A DNA stretch of 64,000 nt from Clostridia bacterium UC5.1-1C12 (lineage in GTDB: Bacteria > Bacillota_I > Bacilli_A > Erysipelotrichales > Erysipelotrichaceae). A program made the translations under genes and the position numbers. The notes beneath the pieces are model-generated. The model searched no databases and was not told the origin of the DNA. It saw only the letters and a program-made list of their open reading frames with translations. How positions within the stretch are numbered: position 1 is the first letter of the stretch; every line of letters begins with the position of its first letter. The stretch lies in NCBI GenBank assembly GCA_001305055.1, contig BBZX01000003.1, forward strand, positions 186,001 to 250,000, given 5' to 3'. Positions 49,184 through 58,989 of the stretch are shown piece by piece.

Positions 49184-50241
49184 ATGACTAAAGTTGATTT
49201 GTTTTCTGGATTTCTCGGTGCCGGTAAGACAACGGTGATCCGCAAGCTTTTAAAAGAGGCAATGCAAGGTGAAAAATGTGTGCTGATTGAAAACGAGTTT
49301 GGTGAAATCGGCATTGATGGAGGTTTTTAAAGGAAGCAGGGGTGGAAATCACTGAAATGAATTCAGGATGTATCTGCTGTTCTTTAGTAGGTGATTTTGA
49401 AGCGGCTTTAAAGAAAGTTCTGGAACAGTTTGAACCTGATCGAATTTTAATTGAACCATCAGGTGTCGGCAAGCTGTCCGATGTCTTGCAGGCTGTGGAA
49501 AATGTAAAGGATGAACGTTTAGTAATTAACGGTGTAGTTACGGTAGTAGACGGAACTAAGGTTAAAATGTATAAAAAGAATTTCGGTGAGTTTTATAATG
49601 ATCAGCTGCAATATGCGAAAACAATATTGATCAGCCGTGCTCAGAAGCTGAGTCATGAAAAATTAGATGAGGTGATCAAGCTGATTCAAGAAGAAAACAG
49701 TGAAGCATCATTAGTAAGCACGCCATGGGATGAATTGACCGGTGCCCAGATTCTTAATGTTATGGAAAATGGCAATCAAATGCTTAAAGAATTAATCGCG
49801 GAAACGGCTTGTCCGCAATGCGGACATATTCATGATCATGAGCATGAATGTGAAGATCATCACCATGAGCATCATCATGAAGATCATGATCATCACCATG
49901 AACATGAAGAACATCATCACGGCCATGAATGCAGCTGCGGTCATGATCACCATGAACATGGACATCATCACGCGGATGATGTATTTGAAAGCTGGGGCAT
50001 TGAAACAGCTCATGTATATACGGAAGCAGAGCTTAAAGCAATTCTTGATGAGTTATGTGAAAATGAAAAGATCTTACGGGCTAAGGGAATGGTTGCCGGT
50101 GAAGAGGACTGGTATTATTTTGATTTGGTTCCTCATGAGGCAGAAATCCGCAAAGGCAGTAAGGATGTTATCGGCAAGCTGTGTGTCATCGGTACGCACA
50201 TTGATAAAGAGGCGGTTAAGCAGCTCTTTAGGCTGGTATAA
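49184..50241 (+). CDS. COG0523 (CobW-type) GTPase metallochaperone with His-rich insert, one frameshift
   Basis: About 352 residues. Walker A SGFLGAGKTT, ENEFGEIGIDGG, the metal motif GCICCSL near residue 63, and IEPSGVGKL mark a COG0523 GTPase; one T missing near 49328 breaks GGFLKEAGVE. Residues about 209-265 form a His/Glu/Asp-rich segment with HxH and CSCGHDHH clusters for binding zinc, nickel or cobalt. The C-terminus is a CobW_C domain. It likely delivers a metal to a client enzyme; the client is unknown. Ribosome site AAGAAGG. Confidence 0.86.
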
Positions 50242-50243
50242 GC

Positions 50244-51182
50244 ATGGCGGTACCTGTATATCTGTTTACCGGCTTTTTAGAAAGCGGCAAAACTGCGCTG
50301 ATCAGCAATACCTTACTGGATGAAGGGTTTAACGATGGTGAAAAACCTTATTGATCCGCTGTGAGGAAGGAATTGAAGAATATGAAGAGAAAATGCTTAA
50401 ACAAACACGCACTGCTTTAGTCACAGTGGAAAATGAGCAGGATTTATGTTCGGATTTGTTAGTAGAATTTGACCGCCGTTATGAACCGGATCGGGTTATG
50501 ATTGAATTTAACGGGTTGTGGTCTGTCAATCAATTCTTAGAAATGGATATGCCGCTGGATTGGTTATTAGTACAAATCCTGACTACCATTGACGCACAGA
50601 CCTTTACTTCCTATATGAGTAATATGCGCTCTTTAATGTATGATCAGATCTTTGCCAGTGAGGTTGTGATTTTAATCGCTGTGAGCCGGAAATGAAAAGT
50701 CATTTCTGCGCAGTAATATCAAGGCAATCAATAAATCAGCCCAGCTGATCTATGAAATGAGTGACGGCTCAATTAATGATCTGAAGGATGATGAACTGCC
50801 TTTTGATGTGAAGGCTGATTTCATCGATCTTGAGGATGATGATTACGGCTTGTGGTATATGGATGCTTTGGAGAATCCAGGGAAGTATAAAGGTAAAATC
50901 ATACGCTTCAAAGGGAAGGTAATGCGCCGGCCTGAGGATGATGAGGATATTTATGTCATTGGCCGTTTAGCCATGGTTTGCTGTGCAGAGGATATGCAGC
51001 TGATTGGCTTGATGGTAAAGAGTGATCATGCTGAACAGATGGTTGACGGTGACTGGCTGATGCTGACAGCTCAAATTGAAGTGATCTTTGATGAGGAATA
51101 TGGTGCTGATGTGCCGTTCTTGATTGAAGAAAGCTATGAACGCTGCCGCCCGATGAAAGATGAAATAGTTAGTTTCTCATAA
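50244..51182 (+). CDS. CobW-like GTPase fused to a DUF1980/TIGR03943-like domain, three frameshifts
   Basis: About 313 residues after restoring one A near 50345, one T near 50671 and one T near 50707. The N-terminal part has Walker A TGFLESGKTALI and IEFNGLW in place of the ExSG loop, but no CxCC metal motif; the base-recognition motif reads FNRCE. The C-terminal part (about 190-313) has YKGKIIRFKGKVMRR and GRLAMVCCAEDMQLIGLMV, matching the second half of DUF1980 proteins, with its CC pair. Two bases after the first GTPase, so co-translated. Probably a partner in metal handling. Confidence 0.72.
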
Positions 51183-51193
51183 GTGGAGGGAAT

Positions 51194-52531
51194 ATGAAAA
51201 ATAAAAAGGGATTGATGACAAAGGGCGTTATCTGGAAACAGATACTGTGGTTTTCGCTCCCTTTGCTGCTGGGCAATTTGTTCCAGCAATTATATAATAC
51301 CGTTGATTCCATCGTGGTAGGGCAGACGATTGGCAGCAATGCACTGGCGGCTGTAGGCTCAAGCAACCCGATTATTAATCTTCTGGTCAGCTTTTTTATG
51401 GGTTTATCCGTAGGAGCCAGTGTTATTATTTCTCAGTCGTTTGGCGCTCAGGATAAGGAACGTCTGCATAAGGCTGTGCATACCTCCATTGCACTGGCAC
51501 TTGTCGGCGGATTGATTTTAACGGCTGTCGGTATTTTAATGACACCTTTGATTCTGACATGGGTTGGTACACCGCCGGAGGTTATGGATGGCTCAAAATT
51601 ATATTTGAGAATCTATTTCGCAGGTATTTTAGGTGTTGTGATCTATAATATCGGCAGTGGTATTTTAAGAGCAATCGGTGATTCTAAGACACCGCTCTAT
51701 TTTTTAATTGCCAGTGCATTAACGAATATTGTTTTAGACTTAGTTTTTGTGATTGCTTTACAGATGGGGGTTGCGGGGGTCGCTTGGGCTACTACGATTT
51801 CTCAGGCACTAAGCGGTATCTTGATCTTAATTGTACTTTCGAGAACCGATGAGGCATATCGGTTGGTGTTTAAAGAGATTCGTTTTGATTCAAGCAGTCT
51901 GAAACAGATTATTAAAATCGGTCTGCCAAGCGGTTTACAAAATGCGGTAATCTCTTTTTCTAATGTTATTGTCCAAAGCAATATCAACAGTTTCGGACCA
52001 TCGGCAATGGCCGGCTGCGGTTCGTATACAAAGATCGATGGCTTTGCGATTCTGCCGATCATGAGCTTTTCCATGGCGATGACAACCTTTATCGGTCAGA
52101 ATATGGGGGCTGATGAATATGAGCGAGTCAATAAAGGCGCGAAGATCGGGCTTTTGATGTGCTGCGGTACAGCTGTTGTTATTTCTGGCATTCTGCTCTT
52201 ATTTGCACCCAATTTCTTAAGAGTATTCTCTAACGAGGAGGATGTTATTTATTATGGTACGTACATGCTTCGCTCCGTTGCACCGGGATATATCTTCTTG
52301 GCTGTCTCCCATGCGTTAAGCGGTACTTTGCGTGGTGCTGGAAAAACTATGGTACCGATGGTGATCATGATTGCGACTTGGTGTATCATGCGGATGACTT
52401 GGATCATAACGTTAATGCCGGTATATCAAGATATTTATGTGGTATTTTCCGGTTATGTCGTTACTTGGTTTTCAAGTGCGCTAATCATTTTTATCTATTA
52501 TAAAAAAGGACATTGGCTGCGGGAGGTTTAG
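51194..52531 (+). CDS. MATE-family multidrug/metabolite exporter
   Basis: Intact 445 residues with twelve helices in two repeats; LPLLLGNLFQQLYNTVDSIV and GQNMGADEYERV are MATE landmarks. Cation-coupled antiporter of DinF/NorM type with unknown substrate. Ribosome site TGGAGGG, 11 bases after the GTPase fusion, so probably in the same transcript. Confidence 0.9.
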   Translation: MKNKKGLMTKGVIWKQILWFSLPLLLGNLFQQLYNTVDSIVVGQTIGSNALAAVGSSNPIINLLVSFFMGLSVGASVIISQSFGAQDKERLHKAVHTSIALALVGGLILTAVGILMTPLILTWVGTPPEVMDGSKLYLRIYFAGILGVVIYNIGSGILRAIGDSKTPLYFLIASALTNIVLDLVFVIALQMGVAGVAWATTISQALSGILILIVLSRTDEAYRLVFKEIRFDSSSLKQIIKIGLPSGLQNAVISFSNVIVQSNINSFGPSAMAGCGSYTKIDGFAILPIMSFSMAMTTFIGQNMGADEYERVNKGAKIGLLMCCGTAVVISGILLLFAPNFLRVFSNEEDVIYYGTYMLRSVAPGYIFLAVSHALSGTLRGAGKTMVPMVIMIATWCIMRMTWIITLMPVYQDIYVVFSGYVVTWFSSALIIFIYYKKGHWLREV

Positions 52532-52532
52532 G

Positions 52533-53861
52533 ATGAAACAGGATTTTTTAGATCGTATGAAGGAAATGCTGAAGGATGAATATGAGCAATATCTAAACAC
52601 TTTAGATCAGCCGGCATATCGCGGCCTTAGGGTGAATACATTAAAAATATCAGCTGAAACTTTTCAAAATCTTCAGCTTTTTGACTTGAAGCCAACCCCT
52701 TTTGCCAAGGAGTCCTTTTATATTGATTCATCTTTGAATGGTGTCGGTAACCATCCATCTCATTTAAGCGGCATGATTTATCTTCAGGAGCCGTCAGCAG
52801 CCAGTGCTGTCAGCGTCCTTGATCCCCAGGAAAATGATTGGGTGCTTGATTTATGCGCAGCACCGGGCGGCAAGAGTACCCAAATTGCCGCAAGGCTGAA
52901 TAATACCGGTTTTTTACTGAGCAATGAAATAGAAAACAGCCGTGCTAATATTCTGCTCTCCAATATGGAACGCTGCGGGGTCAGTGAAATGATGGTAAGC
53001 AATGCTTCGCCGGCCGCTTTATGTGAACAGGTTAAAGGCTGGTTCGATAAGGTTTTAGTTGATGCGCCATGCAGCGGTGAGGGCATGTTTAAAAAGAATG
53101 CGAAGGCATTGGAGGATTGGTCAATCGAGCATGTGAAGGCATGTCAAAGCCGTCAGCTGCACATTCTTGACAGCGCTTATCAGGCTTTGAAACAGGAGGG
53201 TGTACTCGTGTATTCGACATGTACCTACGCGCCTGAAGAAAATGAATTGGTGATTCAAAAATTCTTGGCAGCTCATAAGGATATGGAGCTTGTTGACTGC
53301 AATGTAAAATTTGGCCGCGCCGGATTAAGCGGTTTTGGCATTGATGAAAATAATGTCAGAAGAATTTTCCCGATGGATCAGGGTGAAGGTCATTTTATAG
53401 CGAAAATGATCAAGCATGGTGAACAGCAACTTTCGCCGATTAAAGAAATAAAAGCATCTAAGCTGAATGAAAGCGTACAGGATTTCATGAATAAACAAGG
53501 CTGCGCGTCCTTGAATTTTTATGAACAGCAAGGCAAAGTTTATGGCCGCCTCGCACCTTTTATTAAGCTGGATAAGATTCGTATTTTAAGACAGGGAATT
53601 GAATGCGGAGAAATCATCAAGAACCGTTTTGAACCGCATCATGCCTTCTATTTGGCCAGTGTCAATCAGCCTTATTTTAAACAAAGCTATGAACTGAAGC
53701 CGGATGAAATCAAGACTTATCTGCATGGTGATATAATAAACGCTGAGCTGAAAGGCTATACCGCTATCCTCTATCAAGGAGTAGGCATTGGATTTGCGAA
53801 GGGGGACGGCCGTATTCTAAAGAATAAATTTCCGAAAGGTCTGCGGGTAAACAGCTTTTAA
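52533..53861 (+). CDS. rsmF: 16S rRNA (cytosine-5) methyltransferase, RsmF/YebU type
   Basis: Intact 442 residues. SAM site LDLCAAPGGKSTQIA, motif IV DAPCSGEGMFKKN, and the catalytic Cys in STCTYAPEENE. A C-terminal RsmF-type extension with a PUA-like end (KGDGRILKNKFPKGLR) is present. Start two bases after the MATE stop; ribosome site GGGAGG. Confidence 0.9.
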   Translation: MKQDFLDRMKEMLKDEYEQYLNTLDQPAYRGLRVNTLKISAETFQNLQLFDLKPTPFAKESFYIDSSLNGVGNHPSHLSGMIYLQEPSAASAVSVLDPQENDWVLDLCAAPGGKSTQIAARLNNTGFLLSNEIENSRANILLSNMERCGVSEMMVSNASPAALCEQVKGWFDKVLVDAPCSGEGMFKKNAKALEDWSIEHVKACQSRQLHILDSAYQALKQEGVLVYSTCTYAPEENELVIQKFLAAHKDMELVDCNVKFGRAGLSGFGIDENNVRRIFPMDQGEGHFIAKMIKHGEQQLSPIKEIKASKLNESVQDFMNKQGCASLNFYEQQGKVYGRLAPFIKLDKIRILRQGIECGEIIKNRFEPHHAFYLASVNQPYFKQSYELKPDEIKTYLHGDIINAELKGYTAILYQGVGIGFAKGDGRILKNKFPKGLRVNSF

Positions 53862-53889
53862 TGATTGAATTGACATACTTTATAAAAAG

Positions 53890-53920
53890 TTACAGGCATG
53901 ATGAAGCTCATGCCTGTAAG
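53890..53920. terminator. Terminator after rsmF
   Basis: TACAGGCATGA pairs with TCATGCCTGTA around five bases. The tail AAGTTT is weak; it may function for both convergent genes. Confidence 0.6.
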
Positions 53921-53937
53921 TTTAAACCTTATAATGA

Positions 53938-54395
53938 TTATTTTAGAGCCATAACATAGATTTGACACGGATTATGCTTATCCCAAAGAGTTGGCAACAC
54001 TTCAAATTCTTTAAAGCCAAGGCTTAAATAAAAGCGATTCGTATCATCATAAATCTTGTAACAGCCCTGTTTCACAGTTTTTACCTGCATGAACGAGTAA
54101 CCATTCTTGAGTGCAATTTCTTTTGCGGCGGTAAACAAGGCACGGCCGATGCCTTGATGGTGATAGTCTTTTAAGACACCCATTACTGCCAGCTCAACTG
54201 TATCCCTGCCGGTTTCTTTAAGGCATAGGAAGCCTACCGCTTTGCCGTTGATAAAAGCAGCAAAAATAGCTGTTCAGCACTCTCGGCAATATATTCCTCA
54301 GCAGCTTCAGGAATACCGAACCATTCAGGCAGTGCTTCAAGAATCATGCGTGCTATTATTGGTTTATCATCATTATTTAGAATCTGATTGATCAT
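53938..54395 (-). CDS. GNAT-family N-acetyltransferase, one frameshift
   Basis: About 152 residues from ATG 54395. The acetyl-CoA loop is VLKDYHHQGIGRALFTAA, and the C-terminal YLSLGFKEFEVLPTLWD is common in YhbS-like acetyltransferases. One G missing near 54271 breaks EQAIFAAFINGKAVGF; restoring it gives a full GNAT fold. Substrate unknown. Confidence 0.8.
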
Positions 54396-54521
54396 ACGTC
54401 TGCTCCATGTGTATATATGAATTTTAGAGCTTTAACTTCACCTTGTCAAATCATAACTGCCTTTATGTTTAAATATGACGTAGTATGAGAACAATTTGCC
54501 ATAATTTTCTTGTCTAAGAAT

Positions 54522-54550
54522 TTTACGAAATAAAAAAAGCATGTTATAAT
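54522..54550 (+). promoter_or_regulatory. Promoter of thioredoxin-like lipoprotein gene
   Basis: TTTACG, 17-base spacer, TATAAT with the extended element TG at 54542-54543. Confidence 0.65.
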
Positions 54551-54567
54551 GTGCGCGAGGTGACGAA

Positions 54568-55236
54568 ATGAAAAAATTACTTTCTGGATTTCTTGCCCTT
54601 ACCTTGCTGGCCGGCTGTACAACAGCTAAAGAACCTGAAGCAAGCGGAGATGGCGCAAAGTTCAAAGAAGAATATGAAGCGTTAAACAATCAGAAAAATG
54701 ATAATGACAAGGAATATCTTTCTATGTCAATCGATGCTGATAATCCAATCGTCTATGTAACCATTGATGAATTAATGGAAGTATTAGATGACAGTGGTAT
54801 TGTTTATTTCGGCTTTCCGGAATGCCCATGGTGCCGTAATGCCGTACCTGTACTTTTAGAAGCTGCGAAAGCGCTGAATGTAGAAAAAATCTATTACTTT
54901 AACGCCCAGCCATACCGTGATACATTAAGCTTAAATGAAGATGGCAGCGTGAATGAGGAAAAAGCTAAAGATCCTGAATATCAGAAAATCTATGATAAAC
55001 TGTATGATTCTCTGCCTGTTTATGATGGCTTAAATGATGAGACAATTAAACGTCTCTATTTCCCTACTGTATTCTTTATTAAAGACGGTGAAGTGATCGG
55101 TATGCATGAAAGCACGGTTGATTCACAAAGTGATCCTTATGCGGGAATGAGTGAAGAAGAGCATCAGGAGCTTTATGATATTTATGCTGAATATATCAAA
55201 AAGGTACAATCAGCAGTCTGTGATTTAAAATGTTAA
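54568..55236 (+). CDS. Thioredoxin-fold lipoprotein with CPWC motif
   Basis: 222 residues: signal peptide with lipobox LLAGC, acidic linker, then a thioredoxin-like domain with FGFPECPWCRNAV near residue 92 and a cis-Pro strand YFPTVFFIKDGEVIG. An insertion of about 45 acidic residues separates the two, larger than in thioredoxin. It resembles Gram-positive bacteriocin-transport accessory-type proteins. Surface disulfide or sulfhydryl chemistry is likely; partner unknown. Confidence 0.8.
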   Translation: MKKLLSGFLALTLLAGCTTAKEPEASGDGAKFKEEYEALNNQKNDNDKEYLSMSIDADNPIVYVTIDELMEVLDDSGIVYFGFPECPWCRNAVPVLLEAAKALNVEKIYYFNAQPYRDTLSLNEDGSVNEEKAKDPEYQKIYDKLYDSLPVYDGLNDETIKRLYFPTVFFIKDGEVIGMHESTVDSQSDPYAGMSEEEHQELYDIYAEYIKKVQSAVCDLKC

Positions 55237-55242
55237 TTAAAT

Positions 55243-55270
55243 AGGAAGTCCGCGCGGACTTCCTATATTT
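55243..55270. terminator. Bidirectional terminator
   Basis: Perfect palindrome AGGAAGTCCGC/GCGGACTTCCT of 22 bases between convergent genes, followed by ATATTTTTAT. Confidence 0.82.
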
Positions 55271-56899
55271 TTATATCAATTTTAGCTCATCTTGAAGATG
55301 CGGTACGATTTGTTTCTTTCTTGAAATAATTGATTTCACAAAATCATGATCACCATAATATTGTCGGAAGGCTTCTTTAACTACCCATGCTAATTTGCCC
55401 AAGGATACAAAGTAACTGCCGCTGCCGTCAACATTGGTAAATACCATCAGCAGAATATCATAGTTATTGATACTGTTGATCTTGCCCATATAAGACTCAA
55501 ACTCACGGCGCAGTACCTCAAGCTCCAAGCTGTCAACGATGTTAATCTGACCGATTGCCACCTTGTGTCCGTCCATGTTGTATTCCTTAAAATCATTATA
55601 TAAGATTTCTGAGAAAGTTTTGCCCTTTAAGGTTGCGACCGCTTCAAACATTTCCCTTGACAGATCATCGAGATCAAGGCGGGCGATTCTCGCTAATTCT
55701 TCACCGATCTGACGATCGACATCTGTTGTGGTCGGTGAGTTGAAATTCATCGTATCTGAAATGATGGCACAGCACATTAAGGCTGCCATTGTTCTTGTCG
55801 GTACGATGTTTTTTTCTTTATAGATCATTGCTATGATTGTCGATGTACTGCCTAACGTTTGATTACGGAAATTAATCGGATTTAAAGTTTCAATATCGCC
55901 AATGCGGTGATGGTCGATAATTTCCACGATGTCTGCGTCGTGAATGTTTTCAAGACTTTGTGACATTTCGTTATGGTCGACCAATACGATTTGCTTTTTA
56001 CGATAATTAAATAAATGGAAACGCGAAACCGCACCCAGAACATGCCGGTCATCATCAAGGATCGGATAAGAACGATAACGACTCTTTGACATTCGCTTGC
56101 TGACCTCGTCTACCATATCGCTGATTTTAAATGAGACAGGATTCTTCGTCATAATCAAATGAATTGGCGAGGATTGATAAATCAGCCGGGCTACATAAAT
56201 CGTGCTTAATGAGGTTTGAATCAGCGCGCAGTCATTTTCTTTCGCAAGCTGTGCAATCTCAGGCAGAACCACATTGTCTTCAACTAAAACAAGGCATGTT
56301 GCACCGCCTTCAATCACTCTGCGCTGCAATTCAATGTCATTGCCCAATACAACGGTTGACGTTGTGAAATCGATATTGGTATTCAGATACTCACTGTTGA
56401 CAAGGATATGCACCTGTCCGTTGCTTTTATAATTTTCAGAATCATTGACCAAGGTACCTTCAAGTGTATCCACTATGTTTTGAACACTAGTCTCAGCCAT
56501 CAGTTTGCGGATATCCACACATTCTTTCATCAGCACATTTGATAGATTCGACATGGTTACAACACCCATCAGCTTTTCTTCTTCATCGACCACAAACAAG
56601 CTTTTATTTTTAGTGCCTGCGATGCTGTTCCATGCCTGTTTGATCGTATAAGAAGGCTTGACAAGTATAACTTCATCAATTTCAATATCGCGCAGTGAGC
56701 AGGTTGCGGTATTCATATAGATTGGCTGCGGAACATTAAACTTTTTCAGCACAAAGGCTGTTTCGGCATTGATATCGCCATTCCTTGAAGCGATTGCGTC
56801 AATACCCAGCTGACGTTTTAAATCAGCGTATGCGATCGATGAGCATATGGAGTCCGTATCAGGATTTTTATGCCCTGTAATATAAAGATTGTTTTTCAT
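55271..56899 (-). CDS. ppaC: Manganese-dependent inorganic pyrophosphatase with CBS-DRTGG-CBS regulatory insert
   Basis: Intact, 542 residues from ATG 56899 (ribosome site GGGAG). DHH-family core: GHKNPDTDSICSSIAYA and VEIIDHHRIGD bind Mn; the C-terminal DHHA2 part has SRKKQIVPHLQDE. Between them, about residues 68-295, lie two CBS halves (KSLFVVDEEEKLMGVVTM and YRSYPILDDDRHVLGAV) with a DRTGG domain. Such enzymes are inhibited by AMP/ADP and activated by ATP or Ap4A, tying pyrophosphate removal to energy state. Confidence 0.93.
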   Translation of the reverse strand: MKNNLYITGHKNPDTDSICSSIAYADLKRQLGIDAIASRNGDINAETAFVLKKFNVPQPIYMNTATCSLRDIEIDEVILVKPSYTIKQAWNSIAGTKNKSLFVVDEEEKLMGVVTMSNLSNVLMKECVDIRKLMAETSVQNIVDTLEGTLVNDSENYKSNGQVHILVNSEYLNTNIDFTTSTVVLGNDIELQRRVIEGGATCLVLVEDNVVLPEIAQLAKENDCALIQTSLSTIYVARLIYQSSPIHLIMTKNPVSFKISDMVDEVSKRMSKSRYRSYPILDDDRHVLGAVSRFHLFNYRKKQIVLVDHNEMSQSLENIHDADIVEIIDHHRIGDIETLNPINFRNQTLGSTSTIIAMIYKEKNIVPTRTMAALMCCAIISDTMNFNSPTTTDVDRQIGEELARIARLDLDDLSREMFEAVATLKGKTFSEILYNDFKEYNMDGHKVAIGQINIVDSLELEVLRREFESYMGKINSINNYDILLMVFTNVDGSGSYFVSLGKLAWVVKEAFRQYYGDHDFVKSIISRKKQIVPHLQDELKLI

Positions 56900-57000
56900 G
56901 ATTGCTCCCATTCTACAAGTATTTACTACTTGCGTCCTATATGAATATAGTATCATAAATCACAGCTTTATAGGACAACAATCCGAAAGAAATAAACCGC

Positions 57001-57029
57001 TTGCATAAGCTGTAATATAGATATATAAT
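57001..57029 (+). promoter_or_regulatory. Promoter of acetyltransferase-tldD operon
   Basis: TTGCAT, 17-base spacer, TATAAT, 34 bases before the start codon. Confidence 0.7.
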
Positions 57030-57063
57030 AATTGTTAGATAAATATCTAATATAGGAGGAGAT

Positions 57064-57620
57064 ATGGAAATTGAAACAGATAGCCGCTTTCAATTGCGGC
57101 TGCTGAATGAAAAGGATGCGGCAGGAATGCTGGCTTTGGATCTGCGGAACCGTGTTTTTTTGAAAAGACAGCAGCAACACGGGAAAGTGCATACTATACG
57201 CTGGAACAGCATGTGAAAATGCTGGCTGATTTATGTGTCAAAGCAGAGCATGGCACTGCTTATATGTTTGGTATCTTCATTGATAATGAACTGAATGGCT
57301 GTATCAGCATCACGAATATTATTTATGGCCCGCTGTGTTCAGGAATGCTTGGCTATTATCTGGATGAGCGCTATAATGGATGTGGGATCATGAGTGCCGC
57401 AGTCCGGCTGGTGCTGAAATTCGGCTTTGAAGAGCTGAAGCTGCACCGCATAGAAGCAGGCGCCATGGAACGTAATGCAGGCTCGGTTCATGTGCTTAAG
57501 AAAAATGGCTTCATCGTTGAGGGCACCAACCGAAAAAATGTTAATATCAATCATCAATGGGAAGATCATCTCATGCTGGCGGTATTAAAAGAAGAATGGG
57601 AGGAACAATTTAATGTTTAA
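57064..57620 (+). CDS. RimJ/RimL-type GNAT acetyltransferase, one frameshift
   Basis: About 185 residues. GYYLDERYNGCGIMSAAV is the acetyl-CoA segment and HRIEAGAMERNAGSVHVLKK the family's beta-bulge, followed by NGFIVEGTNRKNV. One T missing from the run near 57164 breaks RVFFEKTAATRESAYYTLE. RimJ/RimL relatives acetylate ribosomal protein N-termini or amino compounds. Ribosome site AGGAGGAG. It overlaps the next start by eight bases. Confidence 0.82.
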
Positions 57621-58947
57621 TTATCCGAAGAATCTGTATACTGATGTGCGTATTGAAACTGTTATGACTACTAATATCGTGATTGAAAACGATCAGCTTA
57701 AAGCGAATAAAAGCAAGCGTGAAAAAGGCGCGTTGATTCGTATTTATGATGGCCGGCGCTGGTATTATAAGGCAAGCAGTGAGGTTGAAAAGCTTCAGGA
57801 AGCGATCGATGAGCTTGCTTTGATGGCAGAGCCGAATGAACAGGTAATGGATACGCCGGTCGTAAAGAAGCTGGAAGTGAATAAGGAAACGCTGATGGTT
57901 TTTGACGGCGAGGCTTTCTTAAATGTAGCGAATGAAGAAAAAATGGCTTTGGTTAAACATTGTGCATCACTGATCGATGCAGAGGAAATCAAAATGTGGC
58001 AGTCTATTTATCAGGATCGCCGCATTGTTAAGGACTTCTATTCAAGCAAAGGCAGTGAGCTGCATTTTGATACGCAGTCTTACGCGATGTGTCTGCGTTA
58101 TGTGATAGAAGCAAATGGTCAGAGTCATGGTGGTTCTTATGATGTCATGGGACAAACCTTTGATCAATTATTGAATCATGATGATGAGTATAAGCGTGAA
58201 ATTGAAAAGGATATTGAATATATCAAGCATGCTGTCCCAGTTAAGCCAGGCATGTATACGGTCGTTATGGCACCGAGTGTTACTGGGGTGTTTGCGCATG
58301 AAAGCTTTGGCCATAAGAGTGAATCTGATTTTATGGTTGGTGATGAAACAATGCTTAAGGAATGGGAGCTTGGCCGTCAGGTCGGCTGTGCTGATTTATC
58401 GATTGAAGACCGCGGAGATTGGTTTGGCAATGGATATGTACCTTATGATGATGAAGGAACAAAAGCTAAATCGACACAGATCATCACCGATGGAATTCTG
58501 AGCGGCCGTCTGCATAGCGCCGCAACAGCAGCAGCCTTAAATGAGGAGGTCAGCGGCAACGCCCGGGCGATGAATTTTCAGTTTGAACCGCTTGTCCGTA
58601 TGACTGGCACCTATATTAAACCGGGCAAGGAAACAATTGAGGAAGTATTTGCACCAATCAGGGAAGGTGTTTATATTGAATGCATTAATCATGGTTCAGG
58701 TATGTCAACCTTTACCATTGCACCGCGGAGAGCTTATATGATTCGTGACGGTAAGATTGCTGAGCCGGTTCAGGTTTCAGTGATAACCGGCAATGTGATG
58801 GAAACACTCTATCATATCGAAGCACTCTCTGCTCATTTTGAGGCGCTTTCCTTTGCTTTAGGCGGCTGCGGCAAGATGGAACAATGGCCGCTGCCGGTAG
58901 CCTTCGGCGGACCTTATATGCGGGTCAGTGGAATTAATGTTCAATAG
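57613..58947 (+). CDS. tldD: TldD-type zinc metalloprotease
   Basis: Intact 444 residues. The metal motif HESFGH lies in VTGVFAHESFGHKSE near residue 230, with the further ligand Cys in GVYIECINHGSG. TldD forms a heterodimer with TldE, encoded next, and cleaves unfolded or modified peptides; in other bacteria it processes microcin-like RiPPs. No precursor peptide is visible nearby. Confidence 0.88.
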   Translation: MFNYPKNLYTDVRIETVMTTNIVIENDQLKANKSKREKGALIRIYDGRRWYYKASSEVEKLQEAIDELALMAEPNEQVMDTPVVKKLEVNKETLMVFDGEAFLNVANEEKMALVKHCASLIDAEEIKMWQSIYQDRRIVKDFYSSKGSELHFDTQSYAMCLRYVIEANGQSHGGSYDVMGQTFDQLLNHDDEYKREIEKDIEYIKHAVPVKPGMYTVVMAPSVTGVFAHESFGHKSESDFMVGDETMLKEWELGRQVGCADLSIEDRGDWFGNGYVPYDDEGTKAKSTQIITDGILSGRLHSAATAAALNEEVSGNARAMNFQFEPLVRMTGTYIKPGKETIEEVFAPIREGVYIECINHGSGMSTFTIAPRRAYMIRDGKIAEPVQVSVITGNVMETLYHIEALSAHFEALSFALGGCGKMEQWPLPVAFGGPYMRVSGINVQ

Positions 58948-58989
58948 AAAGGAGCCAGGGTTATCAGAAATTGATGACCGTACAGAACT

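Noticed and set aside
49830..49980. Possible tandem repeat or CRISPR-like array in the CAT-rich stretch
   Set aside because: It is coding, of variable unit length, and specifies the His-rich metal-binding insert.
49792..50013. Met/Phe-rich minus-strand frame opposite the His-rich insert
   Set aside because: It is the antisense of CAT/CAC codons; composition is an artefact of the repeat.
54438..54689. Minus-strand 83-residue frame overlapping the thioredoxin-like lipoprotein
   Set aside because: Lies antisense to the signal peptide and promoter, with no ribosome site.
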